This document shows positions 17,568-27,284 of a DNA stretch of 64,000 nt, piece by piece; positions within the stretch are counted from its first letter, which is position 1; each line of letters opens with the position of its first letter. The DNA is from Pyrococcus sp. NA2 (GTDB taxonomy: Archaea; Methanobacteriota_B; Thermococci; Thermococcales; Thermococcaceae): contig NC_015474.1 in NCBI RefSeq assembly GCF_000211475.1, positions 1,364,001 through 1,428,000 of the forward strand, given 5' to 3'. The notes under the pieces are model-generated. The model had not been told where the DNA came from, did not search any database, and saw only the letters and a program-made list of their open reading frames with translations. A program made the translations under genes and the position numbers.

Positions 17568-17602
17568 TGTTGAATATGACATGTGTCATGAAGGGAAGGA
17601 AT

Positions 17603-18910
17603 ATGACCGAATTACTGAAAAGTGAATACAAAAAGGAAAAATTGAAAGAATTGTTATTGAGACTTCACAAAGGAGAAGACATTGAAGAGTTAAAGGAGCA
17701 GTTTAAGAGCTTATTGGGGAGTATATCGCCCCTAGAGATACCTCTAATAGAGCAGGAACTTGTAAGAGAAGGTATATCTCCCAGGGAGATAGCTAAGATG
17801 TGTGATTTCCATGTTGAGTTGTTTAGGAGTTCAATACTAGGAGTTGAGGAAGATGTTGAAAAGGACCTTCCAGACGGACATCCGTTAAAAACCCTGTATC
17901 AAGAAAACCGGGAGATCCTTAAAGATAGCGAGATGCTTAGCCTTTACGCTAGGGCTCTCAGTGAAAACGTCATTGATGTTCTTGAAGGGATAATTGCTGA
18001 TTTGAGAAAGGTTGGAGCAACTCATTACACTAGGGAGGAGATGCTGATATTCCCATACATAGAAAGGAGAGGGCTAACGGCTGTAGCCACCGTTTTATGG
18101 TCGAAGCATGATGAGATTAGGTACATGATAAGAAGGTTGGCGACCCTGCTCAAGAGAAGAAGGGAAATATCGTGGGAAGAATTTTCTAGAAAATTTAAAG
18201 AAGAAGCTCAAAGGACATCAATGGCACTAAGCGACATGGTATTCAGAGAGAACAACATTCTATACCCAACCCTTAAGGTTCTACTTAGCGATGGAGAGTG
18301 GAAGGCAATAAGAATGCAGGAGGAAGAGATTGGGTACTATAAAGTCAAGCCTAAGGAGTGGGATCCTGGAGTTAGACCTATTCATCCCTGGGAGATTGAG
18401 GATGGTCTCAGTGCTGAAAAGATACTGAGCCTTCCTCAGGAGATTCAGAAAGTTCTTAACGCTAAACAACTTGAATTTGACTCCACAAAGCTCAAGCGTG
18501 AGAATGATATTGATCTTGGAACCGGTTACTCGAACGTTGAAGAAATAAAGGCAATATTTGAGGCCTTGCCTGTGGATATAACATTCGTGGATAGCAATGA
18601 TAGGGTGAGATTTTTCTCTCCAGGAGAAAGGATATTCACGAGAACGCTCTCGGTATTGGGAAGACCGGTTCAACTCTGTCATCCACCCAAGAGCGTCCAC
18701 ATAGTGAACAAAATCCTTAAGGCATTTAAAGAGGGAAGAAGGAAGGAGGCAACATTTTGGATAAAAATGGGTGAAAAGTACGTCTACATAAAATACATTC
18801 CCCTATTCAGTAAGGATGGAAGATACCTGGGGACCTTAGAGATAACTATGGATATAGCTCCATATAAGAAAATTGAAGGCGAGAAGAGACTTTTAGACTG
18901 GAAAGATTAA
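17603..18910 (+). CDS. DUF438 - hemerythrin HHE - PAS domain protein
   Basis: A 435-residue soluble protein with three modules: DUF438 (about 1-75, ending KMCDFHVELFRS), a hemerythrin-like HHE helical domain (about 92-230, with HPLKTLYQEN, HYTREEMLIFPYIERRG and LWSKHDEIR supplying His/Glu ligands for a di-iron site), and a C-terminal PAS/PAC domain (about 310-430, LPVDITFVDSNDRVRFFSPG). This architecture suggests an oxygen, NO or redox sensor, but there is no kinase or output domain; it may act through partner proteins. The start is set from the TATA box and a GGGAAGG stretch upstream. The stop overlaps that of TYW3. Confidence 0.88.
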   Translation: MTELLKSEYKKEKLKELLLRLHKGEDIEELKEQFKSLLGSISPLEIPLIEQELVREGISPREIAKMCDFHVELFRSSILGVEEDVEKDLPDGHPLKTLYQENREILKDSEMLSLYARALSENVIDVLEGIIADLRKVGATHYTREEMLIFPYIERRGLTAVATVLWSKHDEIRYMIRRLATLLKRRREISWEEFSRKFKEEAQRTSMALSDMVFRENNILYPTLKVLLSDGEWKAIRMQEEEIGYYKVKPKEWDPGVRPIHPWEIEDGLSAEKILSLPQEIQKVLNAKQLEFDSTKLKRENDIDLGTGYSNVEEIKAIFEALPVDITFVDSNDRVRFFSPGERIFTRTLSVLGRPVQLCHPPKSVHIVNKILKAFKEGRRKEATFWIKMGEKYVYIKYIPLFSKDGRYLGTLEITMDIAPYKKIEGEKRLLDWKD

Positions 18911-19494
18911 AGTGAGTTGGCAATGTTTTCCTCAAGTCTTTTTAATTTCTCCTTGAACCTCCTGAGTTGTGAATTTGCAATTTCCACGACCTTCTTTATG
19001 TATTCCTGACTGACGAGGACTTTTCCATTTTCACCTAAAAACACATCTAACCTCTCCGTGGATCTTATCTCTACAATCAACTTTCTGTCGCTTATGCTCT
19101 TTATGTTAGAATATTTAAAGCCAGAGGATACTGCCAAGTTAACCAGTCTCACAGCATCTTCAAGGGTTCTTGCACCCACGTGTAGGATGGGGCTCCTTAC
19201 TAGGAGCCAGAGTTGACCTTCTTTGTGCTTTTCTATTGCCTTAAGCACTTCCTCCAGGGAAACTTCCCTGTGCCATTTTCCAAGCCACTTGGCATTAACC
19301 TTATCCCCAAAGTTCGGCATTTCCATTACGGAGATTCTTCCAGAGCAGGATGAGGTAGTAAAATAGTTTGGCTTACTGTTTATCTTCTCAAGTAACGGAA
19401 TTACATCCTCATCTACCTCTCCTCTTCTCAAGGCTATCTCTAGACTTAGGAGGGCTTCCTTTTTTGCTCTCTCAAAGTTTTCTGTGAACTTCAT
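18907..19494 (-). CDS. taw3: tRNA wybutosine-synthesizing protein TYW3
   Basis: A 195-residue TYW3 family protein, a SAM-dependent methyltransferase step in making wybutosine derivatives at position 37 of tRNA-Phe. Hallmarks are the YFTTSSCSGRI motif near residue 48 and the later LLVRSPILHVGART segment. ATG 19494 is chosen over a TTG at 19503. Alone on its strand before the acetamidase gene, with a 23-bp gap. Symbol taw3 is the archaeal name for TYW3; subfamily (Taw3 1 or 2) not determined. Confidence 0.92.
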   Translation of the reverse strand: MKFTENFERAKKEALLSLEIALRRGEVDEDVIPLLEKINSKPNYFTTSSCSGRISVMEMPNFGDKVNAKWLGKWHREVSLEEVLKAIEKHKEGQLWLLVRSPILHVGARTLEDAVRLVNLAVSSGFKYSNIKSISDRKLIVEIRSTERLDVFLGENGKVLVSQEYIKKVVEIANSQLRRFKEKLKRLEENIANSL

Positions 19495-19517
19495 TGTTCT
19501 CAAATGGGAGAAAAGAG

Positions 19518-20408
19518 TTAAGGCTTAATAAAGCTTTCAAGCGTTATATAGCTTTTCGGTATCTTTATCCTTACTGTCTTCCTGGGATCAACAAGCTGGC
19601 TTATCTCTACGTCCATAACTAGACTGGCAAGCATATACGCTTCATCCCAGCTAATGTTGTTAGCCCTTCTCAAGGCTTCAACGCCGAGGCTTACACCTTC
19701 CTCTATGGCTCTATCTAGATTTTCATATGATACCAGGAGATAGAATGCATCCTTTGTCTCCAGTAAAGGCCACTCTAGTGAACCTTCGAGTGGCGTTACC
19801 CTAACTGTAACTTCTCCGGAGACTTCACAAGCTGAGACGCATACCTCTCCATCTCCCATGACGGCGTGAAGATCTCCTATAGCTAGGTAAGCTCCATCCT
19901 TAAATATTGGGAGGTAAAGGGTAGTTCCTTTCCTTATTAGGTTTGTGTCCATGTTTCCTCCATGTCTTCCTGGAGTTCCGGTCGGAACTTCTTCATCATA
20001 TGCAACACCTATGACTCCTATCATTGGTCTAGCTGGAATCTTTATGTTCTTGAAGTATACGAAGCCATTTTCGACCTTGCAGATCCTTGTACTAGGTTTC
20101 TCAACCTTTTCACCTAAAACTCCTGCTCCTGGAGCCGTTACTATTACTCCCTTTCCTTCGACTTTTATGTCAAGGATGTCAACCTTTAATATCCCTCCTC
20201 TCTTAGCTCCTTCAACGTATAGAGGTCCAGTGGCTGGATTTACTCTAGAAAAGTCTAACTTGTCAATGGTATCCTCTTCTGATTTTATTTGTCCTCCAAG
20301 TGCATCTATAGTTTGAAAGACAACGATTTCTCCTGGTTTTGCTCTGGCAACTTCCTTCATGTTTGGACCAAATGCATATACATGCTTGTCCCTTGGGATA
20401 ACTATCAT
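19518..20408 (-). CDS. Acetamidase/formamidase family protein
   Basis: A 296-residue member of the FmdA/AmdA family, which hydrolyses short-chain amides to acid and ammonia. Family marks are NPATGPLYVEGAKRGG near residue 57, RHGGNMDTNLI near 149, and GDLHAVMGDGEV near 181 (metal-binding Asp/His region). Natural substrate unknown. GGTGAACCCC precedes the ATG. Divergent from RNase J across a 79-bp promoter gap. Confidence 0.9.
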   Translation of the reverse strand: MIVIPRDKHVYAFGPNMKEVARAKPGEIVVFQTIDALGGQIKSEEDTIDKLDFSRVNPATGPLYVEGAKRGGILKVDILDIKVEGKGVIVTAPGAGVLGEKVEKPSTRICKVENGFVYFKNIKIPARPMIGVIGVAYDEEVPTGTPGRHGGNMDTNLIRKGTTLYLPIFKDGAYLAIGDLHAVMGDGEVCVSACEVSGEVTVRVTPLEGSLEWPLLETKDAFYLLVSYENLDRAIEEGVSLGVEALRRANNISWDEAYMLASLVMDVEISQLVDPRKTVRIKIPKSYITLESFIKP

Positions 20409-20487
20409 TGGGGTTCACCTTAATTAGCTAAAATACTACAACCTTATAAATTAGTTCTTTAAATCCAGTGGTGTGGAGGAGAGGGAG

Positions 20488-21810
20488 ATGATAAAGATCT
20501 ACACGCTTGGTGGTTATGAGGAAGTTGGGAAGAACATGACGGCCGTTGAATACGATGGCGAGGTGATAATAATAGATATGGGCATTAGGCTTGATAGGGT
20601 TCTCATTCATGAGGATGTTGAGTTTCAAAAGATGAGCTCCAAGGAGCTAAGGAAGCTCGGGGCAATCCCAGACGATAGGCCTATAAGAGACAAAAAAGTT
20701 GTGGCAATAGCTCTCTCTCATGGACACTTAGATCATATAGGTGCCGTTGGAAAACTTGCCCCCCATTATCCCGATGTTCCCATATATGGGACTCCCTACA
20801 CGATAAGACTTGCGAAAAGTGAGATAAAGAGTGAACAATATTTTGAAGTGACGAACCCCTTATATGAGACAAATTATGGGGAGATAGTCCAGGTAAGTGA
20901 AAACCTCGCCATAGAATTTGTTCAAATAACTCATTCTATTCCTCATTCTTCGATAGTTGTTATTCACACCCCCGAAGGGGCAGTTGTCTATGCCTGTGAT
21001 TATAAGTTCGACAATAACCATCCATATGGCGAGAGACCAGACTATAAACGACTAAAGGAGCTTGGAAAGGAAGGGGTTAAAGTATTGATTGCTGAATCAA
21101 CTAGGGTAGCCGAGGAGACAAAGACTCCAAGTGAGGCAGTTGCAAAGATGCTCCTTGAGGATTTCTTTCTTTACGAGGGAATGGATGCTGATGGACTAAT
21201 AGCTACAACATTTGCCAGTCATATCGCTAGACTTCAGGAGCTGATAGAGATAGCGAACAAGATGGGTCGTCAAGCAATTTTTATAGGGAGATCTCTGGCT
21301 AAGTACACTGGAATAGCCAAGCAACTCGGGTTAATAAAGATGAAGGGATCTAGAGTGCTCAGGAGCCCGAATGCAATTAGCAAAGTTCTCAAAGAGGTCT
21401 CTCAAGCTAGGGAAAATTATTTACTAATAGTCACCGGACACCAGGGAGAACCGGGAGCTATATTGACTAGGATGGCCAATGGCGAACTTTACGATATAGG
21501 ATCAAGAGATACAGTTGTGTTTTCAGCGGGTGTCATACCGAATCCCCTGAATGTAGCCCAAAGGTATGCCTTGGAGACCAAGCTTAGAATGAGAGGAGTG
21601 AGGATGATAAAGAACCTTCACGTTTCTGGACACGCAAGTAAGGAGGATCATAGGTATCTTATTAGAATGCTCAATCCAGAGTACATAGTTCCCGCTCATG
21701 GAGAATTTAGAATGTTGACTCACTATGCTGAGCTTGCGGAGGAAGAGGGTTACATGATAGGTAAGGATGTATTCATTTCAAGGAACGGCCACAGGATTGA
21801 AATTGACTAG
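20488..21810 (+). CDS. Archaeal RNase J (beta-CASP 5'-3' exoribonuclease)
   Basis: A 440-residue metallo-beta-lactamase/beta-CASP ribonuclease. The HxHxDH motif is in ALSHGHLDHIGAV near residue 77, the beta-CASP region follows with CDYKFDNNHP and ATTFASHIARLQE, and the late HVSGHASKEDH and PAHGEFRM provide the last metal ligands. Archaeal RNase J from Thermococcales degrades RNA 5' to 3' and prefers 5'-monophosphate ends. The start at 20488 is set by the SD GGAGGAGAGGGAG directly upstream; a GTG at 20473 lies inside that SD. The stop shares CTAG with the convergent radical SAM gene. Confidence 0.95.
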   Translation: MIKIYTLGGYEEVGKNMTAVEYDGEVIIIDMGIRLDRVLIHEDVEFQKMSSKELRKLGAIPDDRPIRDKKVVAIALSHGHLDHIGAVGKLAPHYPDVPIYGTPYTIRLAKSEIKSEQYFEVTNPLYETNYGEIVQVSENLAIEFVQITHSIPHSSIVVIHTPEGAVVYACDYKFDNNHPYGERPDYKRLKELGKEGVKVLIAESTRVAEETKTPSEAVAKMLLEDFFLYEGMDADGLIATTFASHIARLQELIEIANKMGRQAIFIGRSLAKYTGIAKQLGLIKMKGSRVLRSPNAISKVLKEVSQARENYLLIVTGHQGEPGAILTRMANGELYDIGSRDTVVFSAGVIPNPLNVAQRYALETKLRMRGVRMIKNLHVSGHASKEDHRYLIRMLNPEYIVPAHGEFRMLTHYAELAEEEGYMIGKDVFISRNGHRIEID

Positions 21811-23450
21811 TAGGCTTTTGCAAGTAGTTTTTCTCCCACCTCCTCCAGGGTTCCATAGTATCTTGGCATGTATAGGAGCGGAATACGGAGTACAACACTC
21901 TCATCAACCCAGTTTATTTCTGTCAGTGCTTTTGGTTTTCCGTGTTTTAGTATCTCCTCCCACACTCTCTTATTTATTATGCACCCAGGATCATCCCCTA
22001 AGAGGTCTAACGTGTAGTGATAAGCCCTAGCCCTACACCCACCACAAATATTCCTATACGGACACCTCCCACACTGACCCGTAAAATTATCCCTATTCCT
22101 AAGCAAGTTGAATATTCTACTGTTTTCCCAAATCTCCTTGAAGGGTCTATTTCTTACATTGCCCACAGGAATTGGAAGGAATACGCAAGGAACTACAGTT
22201 CCATCAGGTTCTATCCCAGCGTAAATCCTTCCAGCACCACAACCACCAATAAACTCCGCCAGAGTCTTTACTGCAGAGTTCTCACCAATATAAAAGTGTG
22301 CTGGAGTGACGTTCTTGCCCCTTGATTCTATTAAAGTTACCCTCGCGTATTGAGGTGCAGTGGTTAAGATCTCTAGCTTTCTCTTCTTCATCTGCCTATA
22401 TAGCTCTTTCATGAATTCTTCTCTCTCCTCCGGAGTTAAGTCAACCTTAATCATGTCTTCAGCTCTGCCAGTTGGTATTAGGTTGAAGAATATCACCCTC
22501 TTAACTCCAATACTTTCCGCCAGGTCCAATATGTCATCCAGTTCTTGATAAGTCTCCTTATCCATTATGACGGCCATTCCATGACTTATCCCTAGCTTTA
22601 CAGCATTTTCTAAAGCTTTAACTGCCCTTTCCCAGGCCCCAGGAATTCCCCTAAACTCGTCATGCTTTTCGGGCTTTGCTGAGTCAACACTCACCTCAAC
22701 ATACTTAATTCCAGCCTTTATAGCTTCTTCGAGCTTTTCCTTGTCTGCAAAGGTCCAGCCATTGGTGGCTACAGATGTATGAATCCCTCTAGAGGAGAGC
22801 TCTTTAACAACTCTTAAGAAGTGAGGATGGATTGTGGGCTCTCCTCCACTTAAGGCAACAGCTGCAACTCCAGCCTTATCGAGCTGGTCAACAAGCATTA
22901 ACTTTTCTTCAAGCGATAACTCTGTTGATAACGGTTTATCTGCTCTCTGGTAGCAGTGCTTGCATCTAAAGTTACACATATTAGTGAAGTTCCAGACTAT
23001 AAGGAACGGAGCGGCCAACTTTTGGGGAACTGTAACTCCATACTTTGCTATCCCCTCCAAGACGACCCATATTCCTCTTCTAATGTGAGGATCTTTGAGA
23101 AGAGCTTCTTTAACGGCCTCTTCATCTCCCCTCGCTAATTTAATTCCAATTTTTAGGAGGAGTTTTAAAACGTCAGCTTGAAATCTCAACATTAGTGGAC
23201 ACTTTATAGTTTCCCCAGCGTAAATGCTTAGTGCCCAGTAGAGAGCTGGAAGGTTTCTTCCATTTATTTCGTACCTCTTAAGCATAGGCTTAAGTAACAT
23301 CCTTGAGATTGGATTGCCCAAGGTTATCCTAAATGCAGTTAGTGCCGTTGCTACGTTATTTTTACCTTTAGGGGGTGTCGTATTCATAGCTTTGGGGAAA
23401 GGTTCCTTTAAAGCTTCGCCAAGCATTTCTTCGTTCATTTCTATCCCCAT
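21807..23450 (-). CDS. Radical SAM/SPASM-domain protein
   Basis: A 547-residue radical SAM enzyme with an unusually long N-terminal extension of about 165 residues. The [4Fe-4S]-SAM motif is in NMCNFRCKHCYQ (CxxxCxxC) near residue 174, followed by ALSGGEPTIHP. The C-terminal SPASM-like region has CGRCPYRNICGGC and a further Cys near residue 478 (DDPGC) for auxiliary clusters. It resembles the AhbC/AhbD and peptide-modifying groups but lacks a visible peptide substrate gene next door. Function unresolved. Start may be ATG 23450 or ATG 23438; GGGGAT before the latter is a weak SD. Confidence 0.85.
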   Translation of the reverse strand: MGIEMNEEMLGEALKEPFPKAMNTTPPKGKNNVATALTAFRITLGNPISRMLLKPMLKRYEINGRNLPALYWALSIYAGETIKCPLMLRFQADVLKLLLKIGIKLARGDEEAVKEALLKDPHIRRGIWVVLEGIAKYGVTVPQKLAAPFLIVWNFTNMCNFRCKHCYQRADKPLSTELSLEEKLMLVDQLDKAGVAAVALSGGEPTIHPHFLRVVKELSSRGIHTSVATNGWTFADKEKLEEAIKAGIKYVEVSVDSAKPEKHDEFRGIPGAWERAVKALENAVKLGISHGMAVIMDKETYQELDDILDLAESIGVKRVIFFNLIPTGRAEDMIKVDLTPEEREEFMKELYRQMKKRKLEILTTAPQYARVTLIESRGKNVTPAHFYIGENSAVKTLAEFIGGCGAGRIYAGIEPDGTVVPCVFLPIPVGNVRNRPFKEIWENSRIFNLLRNRDNFTGQCGRCPYRNICGGCRARAYHYTLDLLGDDPGCIINKRVWEEILKHGKPKALTEINWVDESVVLRIPLLYMPRYYGTLEEVGEKLLAKAY

Positions 23451-23577
23451 TAAGAGCTAATTCAAAAGAATATTGATAAACCTTTTGGTTAAAATATATC
23501 AGTCATTTTTAACATATATAATATATCCAAAAAATTTAAATATTAGTTGTCCCAAGTTATTATCGAGGTGTCATGAA

Positions 23578-23895
23578 ATGGCTTCCGCAAAAACAGGCAT
23601 GTGGACTGCCATTCTGGGTGCTTTGTTGATACTGCTGGATGGTATTCTAGTGCTAGCAAATAAGACCTTCTATGGTTGGCACTATGGCGGAGTTTCGGCT
23701 GTTGGCTGGATAGAGATACTACTTAGCCTCATAATAATGGCACTTGCATATTACTACAAGAGCAATAGAAAGGCCATAGGTTGGACAATCGTAGTATTGG
23801 CGTTAGTGACGATGCCCTTTGATGGAGGCTTCTGGACAATAGGTGCCTGGATCTCACTAATAGGTGGAGCAATAATAGCAACTGCCTCCTCTTGA
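23578..23895 (+). CDS. Small four-helix membrane protein
   Basis: A 105-residue protein made almost entirely of four hydrophobic segments, with a short positively charged loop (YYKSNRKAIG) in the middle. Function unknown. ATG 23578 has GAGGTG 7 bases upstream and a TATA-like AATTTAAATA about 45 bases upstream; the frame is open further upstream to 23473 but this would run through the promoter. Strong T-rich terminator follows. Confidence 0.72.
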   Translation: MASAKTGMWTAILGALLILLDGILVLANKTFYGWHYGGVSAVGWIEILLSLIIMALAYYYKSNRKAIGWTIVVLALVTMPFDGGFWTIGAWISLIGGAIIATASS

Positions 23896-23896
23896 C

Positions 23897-23938
23897 CTTT
23901 TTATTTTTACGTTTTCATAACATTTTTTAATTTTTTAG
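23897..23938 (+). terminator. Multi U-tract terminator
   Basis: Four T-runs (T5, T5, T6, T6) with little G or C follow the stop of the small membrane protein, matching the hairpin-less U-tract terminators of Thermococcales. It separates that gene from the regulator gene at 23966. Confidence 0.65.
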
Positions 23939-23965
23939 CCTTCCAACTTCTAGGGGGGGTCATTA

Positions 23966-24442
23966 ATGAATATGACAAAGGATGAAAAGAGGTTCATTGA
24001 ACTTGTTGAGAGGATAATGGAAAGGTGGGGTTATGACAGGACTGTTGGGAGGATATATGGGATATTGCTGTTAAGTAATAAGCCCCTCACGATTTCTGAG
24101 CTAGCTAGTATAACGGGACTCAGTAGATCTTCGGTTTCAATAGCTCTCTCTAAACTTTCTCGAGATTATCTAGTTACCTACACTAAAGAAAAGAAAACTA
24201 AGTATTTTTCAGCCGTTCCGGCTTTTCTGGAAAAGTTTCTTCAGCAGCCCAAAGACATTTTAGAGAGGGAGATAAAGCCTCTCAAAGAGGTAATAACAAG
24301 GTTGGCCGAAAAATCCCAGGAAAATGAAAGAACAAGGTTTGAAGCTATTTTGGCAGACCTCTTAACTTTGGAGTGCGTTCTAAAGAAGATAATTGAACTT
24401 GAAGAGGTAGAAAGTGAATGTTTAAAGAAAAGACATTCTTAA
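23966..24442 (+). CDS. GbsR/MarR-like (COG1510) winged-helix regulator
   Basis: A 158-residue protein with a winged helix at about residues 25-95 ([26 protein letters not shown]) preceded by a helix with [18 protein letters not shown], the pattern of the COG1510/GbsR-Mj223 group, and a C-terminal helical dimerisation arm. A strong SD (GGGGGGTC) precedes ATG 23966. It lies 44 bp upstream of pxpABC on the same strand, so it may regulate 5-oxoproline use, though the link is only positional. Confidence 0.85.
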   Translation: MNMTKDEKRFIELVERIMERWGYDRTVGRIYGILLLSNKPLTISELASITGLSRSSVSIALSKLSRDYLVTYTKEKKTKYFSAVPAFLEKFLQQPKDILEREIKPLKEVITRLAEKSQENERTRFEAILADLLTLECVLKKIIELEEVESECLKKRHS

Positions 24443-24486
24443 AAGTTGAAGTCTCTAGTTACATTTTCTCTAATAGGGGTGATATT

Positions 24487-25260
24487 ATGAAGAAGGTAGA
24501 TTTGAACTCCGATCTTGGAGAGAGCTTTGGAAGGTATAAATTGGGGATGGATGAGGAAGTTATGAAATACATTACCTCGGCAAATGTAGCCTGTGGTTGG
24601 CATGCTGGAGATCCATTGGTAATGAGAAAGACTGTAAAGTTGGCCAAGGAGAATAACGTTGAAGTTGGAGCTCATCCTGGTTACCCAGATCTAATGGGAT
24701 TTGGAAGAAGGTTCATGAAGTTAACTCCTGAGGAGGCTAGGAACTATATTTTGTATCAGATAGGAGCCCTTTATGCTTTTGCAAGAGCTGAGGGCGTTGA
24801 GTTGCAACATGTTAAGCCACATGGTGCACTTTACAATGCAATGGTGAAGGATGAAGAACTAGCAAGGAGTGTCATAGAGGGAATACTAGACTTCGATAGA
24901 AACTTGATCCTGGTAACTCTTTCAAATTCGAAAGTTGCTGATATCGCTGAGGAGATGGGTCTTAAGGTTGCCCATGAGGTGTTTGCGGACAGAGCTTATA
25001 ATCCAGACGGAACGTTAGTGCCCAGAGGAACACCCGGTGCAATAATAGAGGATAAGGAGGAGATAGGGGAGAGGGTAATATCAATGGTAAAGGATGGTGG
25101 TGTTAAGGCGATAAATGGGGAATGGATTGAACTGAAAGTTGACACGATATGTGTTCATGGGGATAATCCAAAGGCTCTTGAAATTACTGCTTATATAAGA
25201 GAGATATTAGAAAGAGAGGGGGTTAAGGTAGTTCCAATGAAGGAGATAGTGAGGGGTTAA
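24487..25260 (+). CDS. pxpA: 5-oxoprolinase subunit A (LamB/YcsF family)
   Basis: A 257-residue TIM-barrel protein of the LamB/YcsF family, subunit A of the ATP-dependent 5-oxoprolinase that reopens pyroglutamate to glutamate. It begins with [12 protein letters not shown] and carries [11 protein letters not shown] and the GAHPGYPDL motif near residue 58. ATG 24487 follows GGGGTG 6-7 bases upstream; an upstream ATG at 24418 would overlap the regulator gene. First gene of pxpABC, useful at high temperature where glutamine and glutamate cyclise spontaneously. Confidence 0.92.
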   Translation: MKKVDLNSDLGESFGRYKLGMDEEVMKYITSANVACGWHAGDPLVMRKTVKLAKENNVEVGAHPGYPDLMGFGRRFMKLTPEEARNYILYQIGALYAFARAEGVELQHVKPHGALYNAMVKDEELARSVIEGILDFDRNLILVTLSNSKVADIAEEMGLKVAHEVFADRAYNPDGTLVPRGTPGAIIEDKEEIGERVISMVKDGGVKAINGEWIELKVDTICVHGDNPKALEITAYIREILEREGVKVVPMKEIVRG

Positions 25261-25261
25261 A

Positions 25262-25942
25262 ATGATTCAAATAAAACCAGCTGGTGATTCAGCCCTCTTA
25301 ATATCTTTTGGCGAGACTATAGATGAGGAGATAAACAATAGAGTCCATTCTTTGGCCAAAATCATAGAAAGTATTCCTCCAGAGTGGCTGATAGAAGTTG
25401 TTCCAGCATACTCATCTCTTCTGGTGGTTTATGATCCTTTAAAGGTAAGTTACAGGGAGGTAAGGAATAAAATTAGCTCAATGCTAGTGCAAGCGACCGA
25501 GAAAATTAAGGGGAAGAAGGTTGAGATCCCAGTTGCATACGGTGGAGAATTTGGGCCAGACATAGAGTTCGTTGCAAAATATAATGGACTTACTGTTGAT
25601 GAAGTAATAGAGATTCACTCAAAGCCCCTATATAGAGTCTATTTCCTGGGCTTCCTTCCAGGATTTGCTTACCTAGGAGGGATGGATGAGAGAATAGCAA
25701 CCCCTAGATTAGAAAAACCTAGAGTGAAAGTTCCGGCTGGAAGTGTTGGGATAGCTGGAAAACAAACAGGTTGGTACGCAATAGAAAGTCCTGGAGGCTG
25801 GAGGATCATAGGAAGAACTCCATTAAGAACATTCAATCCTGAGAGAGTTCCACCTAGCATAGTTCTCCCTGGAGATTATGTGAAGTTTATTCCAATAGGC
25901 GAAGATGAATTCTGGGAGATATATAGGGAGGAGTGGAAATGA
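25262..25942 (+). CDS. pxpB: 5-oxoprolinase subunit B (KipI-like)
   Basis: A 226-residue carboxyltransferase domain subdomain 1 protein. Family marks are PAGDSALLISFGE at the start, the YFLGFLPGFAYLGG motif near residue 129, and AGSVGIAGKQTGWYAIESPGG near 160. Works with PxpA and PxpC to hydrolyse 5-oxoproline with ATP. One base after the pxpA stop; overlaps pxpC start as ATGA, showing coupled translation. In Bacillus relatives KipI inhibits a sporulation kinase, which is irrelevant in this host. Confidence 0.92.
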   Translation: MIQIKPAGDSALLISFGETIDEEINNRVHSLAKIIESIPPEWLIEVVPAYSSLLVVYDPLKVSYREVRNKISSMLVQATEKIKGKKVEIPVAYGGEFGPDIEFVAKYNGLTVDEVIEIHSKPLYRVYFLGFLPGFAYLGGMDERIATPRLEKPRVKVPAGSVGIAGKQTGWYAIESPGGWRIIGRTPLRTFNPERVPPSIVLPGDYVKFIPIGEDEFWEIYREEWK

Positions 25943-26928
25943 TAGAAATAATATCCACACCATCTCCATTGTTAATTCAGGATCTCGGAAGAAAAGGATA
26001 TCTAAAATATGGTGTCCCAACTTCTGGTCCTATGGATGAAATTTCCGCAAGGTTAGCTAATTATCTCGTTGGAAATCCAGACGAAGCACCCCTTTTAGAG
26101 TTTACACTTTCCGGGCCTACAATAAAGTTCCACTCCTCAGCAGTCTTCGCGATCGCAGGTGATGTTAAGGCATACTTAAATGGAATTGAGATAGAACCAT
26201 GGAGAAGTTACTGGGCCAAAAGAGGAGATGTCTTAGAGGTGGGTAAACTGAACTCTGGAATGTATGGATACATAGCGTTTGCTGGGGGCATAGAATGCCA
26301 GAGGATTTTGGGTAGTTGTGCAACTTACATTAGGGCAGGTTTTGGCAGACCTCTCAGGCCGGGAGACAGGTTAAAACTTGGGTATACCATACTCACGAGA
26401 AAAGCAGGCAAGTTCCTGCCGGAAGATCTTATTCCAAAGTATAAAAACGTAATTAGAGTTGTTTTGGGGCCAAATCTAGAAAACTTTACAAAGGAGGGCA
26501 TAGAGACCTTTCTAACTTCAGAATACACAGTTACCAAGGAATCAGATAGGATGGGTTACAGGCTTGATGGGCCAAGAATCCAACACTCTGAGAAAGGACC
26601 TGATATAATCACCGAGCCAATCCCCTTGGGCTCAATTCAAGTGCCCGGAAATGGGAAGCCGATAGTTATGCTCGTTGATAGACAGACAACTGGTGGATAT
26701 GCAAAAATAGCCGTCGTTACTAGGGTTGACTTACCCTCAATTGCTCAAAAAAGGCCTGGAGAGAATGTTAAGTTTAAGGAAGTTAGCGTTGAAGAGGCTC
26801 AAGATCTATTAAGGAGGAGAGAATTAATAATGAAATCCATTAGAAAGGCCTTAAACGAGGAAGGTTATTTATTTAGAATAAAATTAAAAGAGTTTGAGGA
26901 TTTAGTTTTTGCGTATCTTGACGAATAA
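25939..26928 (+). CDS. pxpC: 5-oxoprolinase subunit C (KipA-like, carboxyltransferase subdomain 2)
   Basis: A 329-residue biotin-dependent carboxylase-like domain protein, subunit C of 5-oxoprolinase. It begins with the conserved PLLIQDLGRKGY and has GPMDEISARLANYLVGN, YIAFAGGIE and VDRQTTGGYAKIA motifs in the expected order. ATG 25939 overlaps the pxpB stop; a GTG two codons earlier is possible but less likely. Last gene of the pxp operon. Confidence 0.92.
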   Translation: MIEIISTPSPLLIQDLGRKGYLKYGVPTSGPMDEISARLANYLVGNPDEAPLLEFTLSGPTIKFHSSAVFAIAGDVKAYLNGIEIEPWRSYWAKRGDVLEVGKLNSGMYGYIAFAGGIECQRILGSCATYIRAGFGRPLRPGDRLKLGYTILTRKAGKFLPEDLIPKYKNVIRVVLGPNLENFTKEGIETFLTSEYTVTKESDRMGYRLDGPRIQHSEKGPDIITEPIPLGSIQVPGNGKPIVMLVDRQTTGGYAKIAVVTRVDLPSIAQKRPGENVKFKEVSVEEAQDLLRRRELIMKSIRKALNEEGYLFRIKLKEFEDLVFAYLDE

Positions 26929-26965
26929 CTTAAAAGTTAAATCCCTAGACTAAGCCTTGATAAAC

Positions 26966-27274
26966 ATGGGAGGAAAGATATACGTTAAAATCTATAGGAT
27001 TCAAGGTGAAGTATTACTTGCGGCATGTGATGAAGAACTATTAGGAAAAACATTTAGAGAGGGAGAGCTCAAACTTGAAGTGAAGGAAAGGTTTTATAAG
27101 GGGGAGCTCGTCGATTTAGATGCCCTTGAGGAGTTACTTGCTGAGGCCACAATCGCGAATTTAACGGGAGAAAGGGTAGTTAGGAAGGCAATAGAGCTCG
27201 GTTATATTGATGAAAGTAGGGTTTTAAGAATACAAGGAATTCCCCATGCTCAAATGGCAAAGATGCTGTTCTAG
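26966..27274 (+). CDS. DUF424 family protein
   Basis: A 102-residue archaeal DUF424 protein, recognised by the order of VYRIQGE-like start, CDEELLGKTFREGELKLEV, and a C-terminal NLTGERVVRKAIELGYI segment. Function unknown; the gene is often beside translation genes, as here with nmd3. ATG 26966 has no SD; an AT-rich box near 26929-26938 would place transcription start at the ATG, suggesting leaderless expression. Confidence 0.82.
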   Translation: MGGKIYVKIYRIQGEVLLAACDEELLGKTFREGELKLEVKERFYKGELVDLDALEELLAEATIANLTGERVVRKAIELGYIDESRVLRIQGIPHAQMAKMLF

Positions 27275-27284
27275 GTGATGCAAT

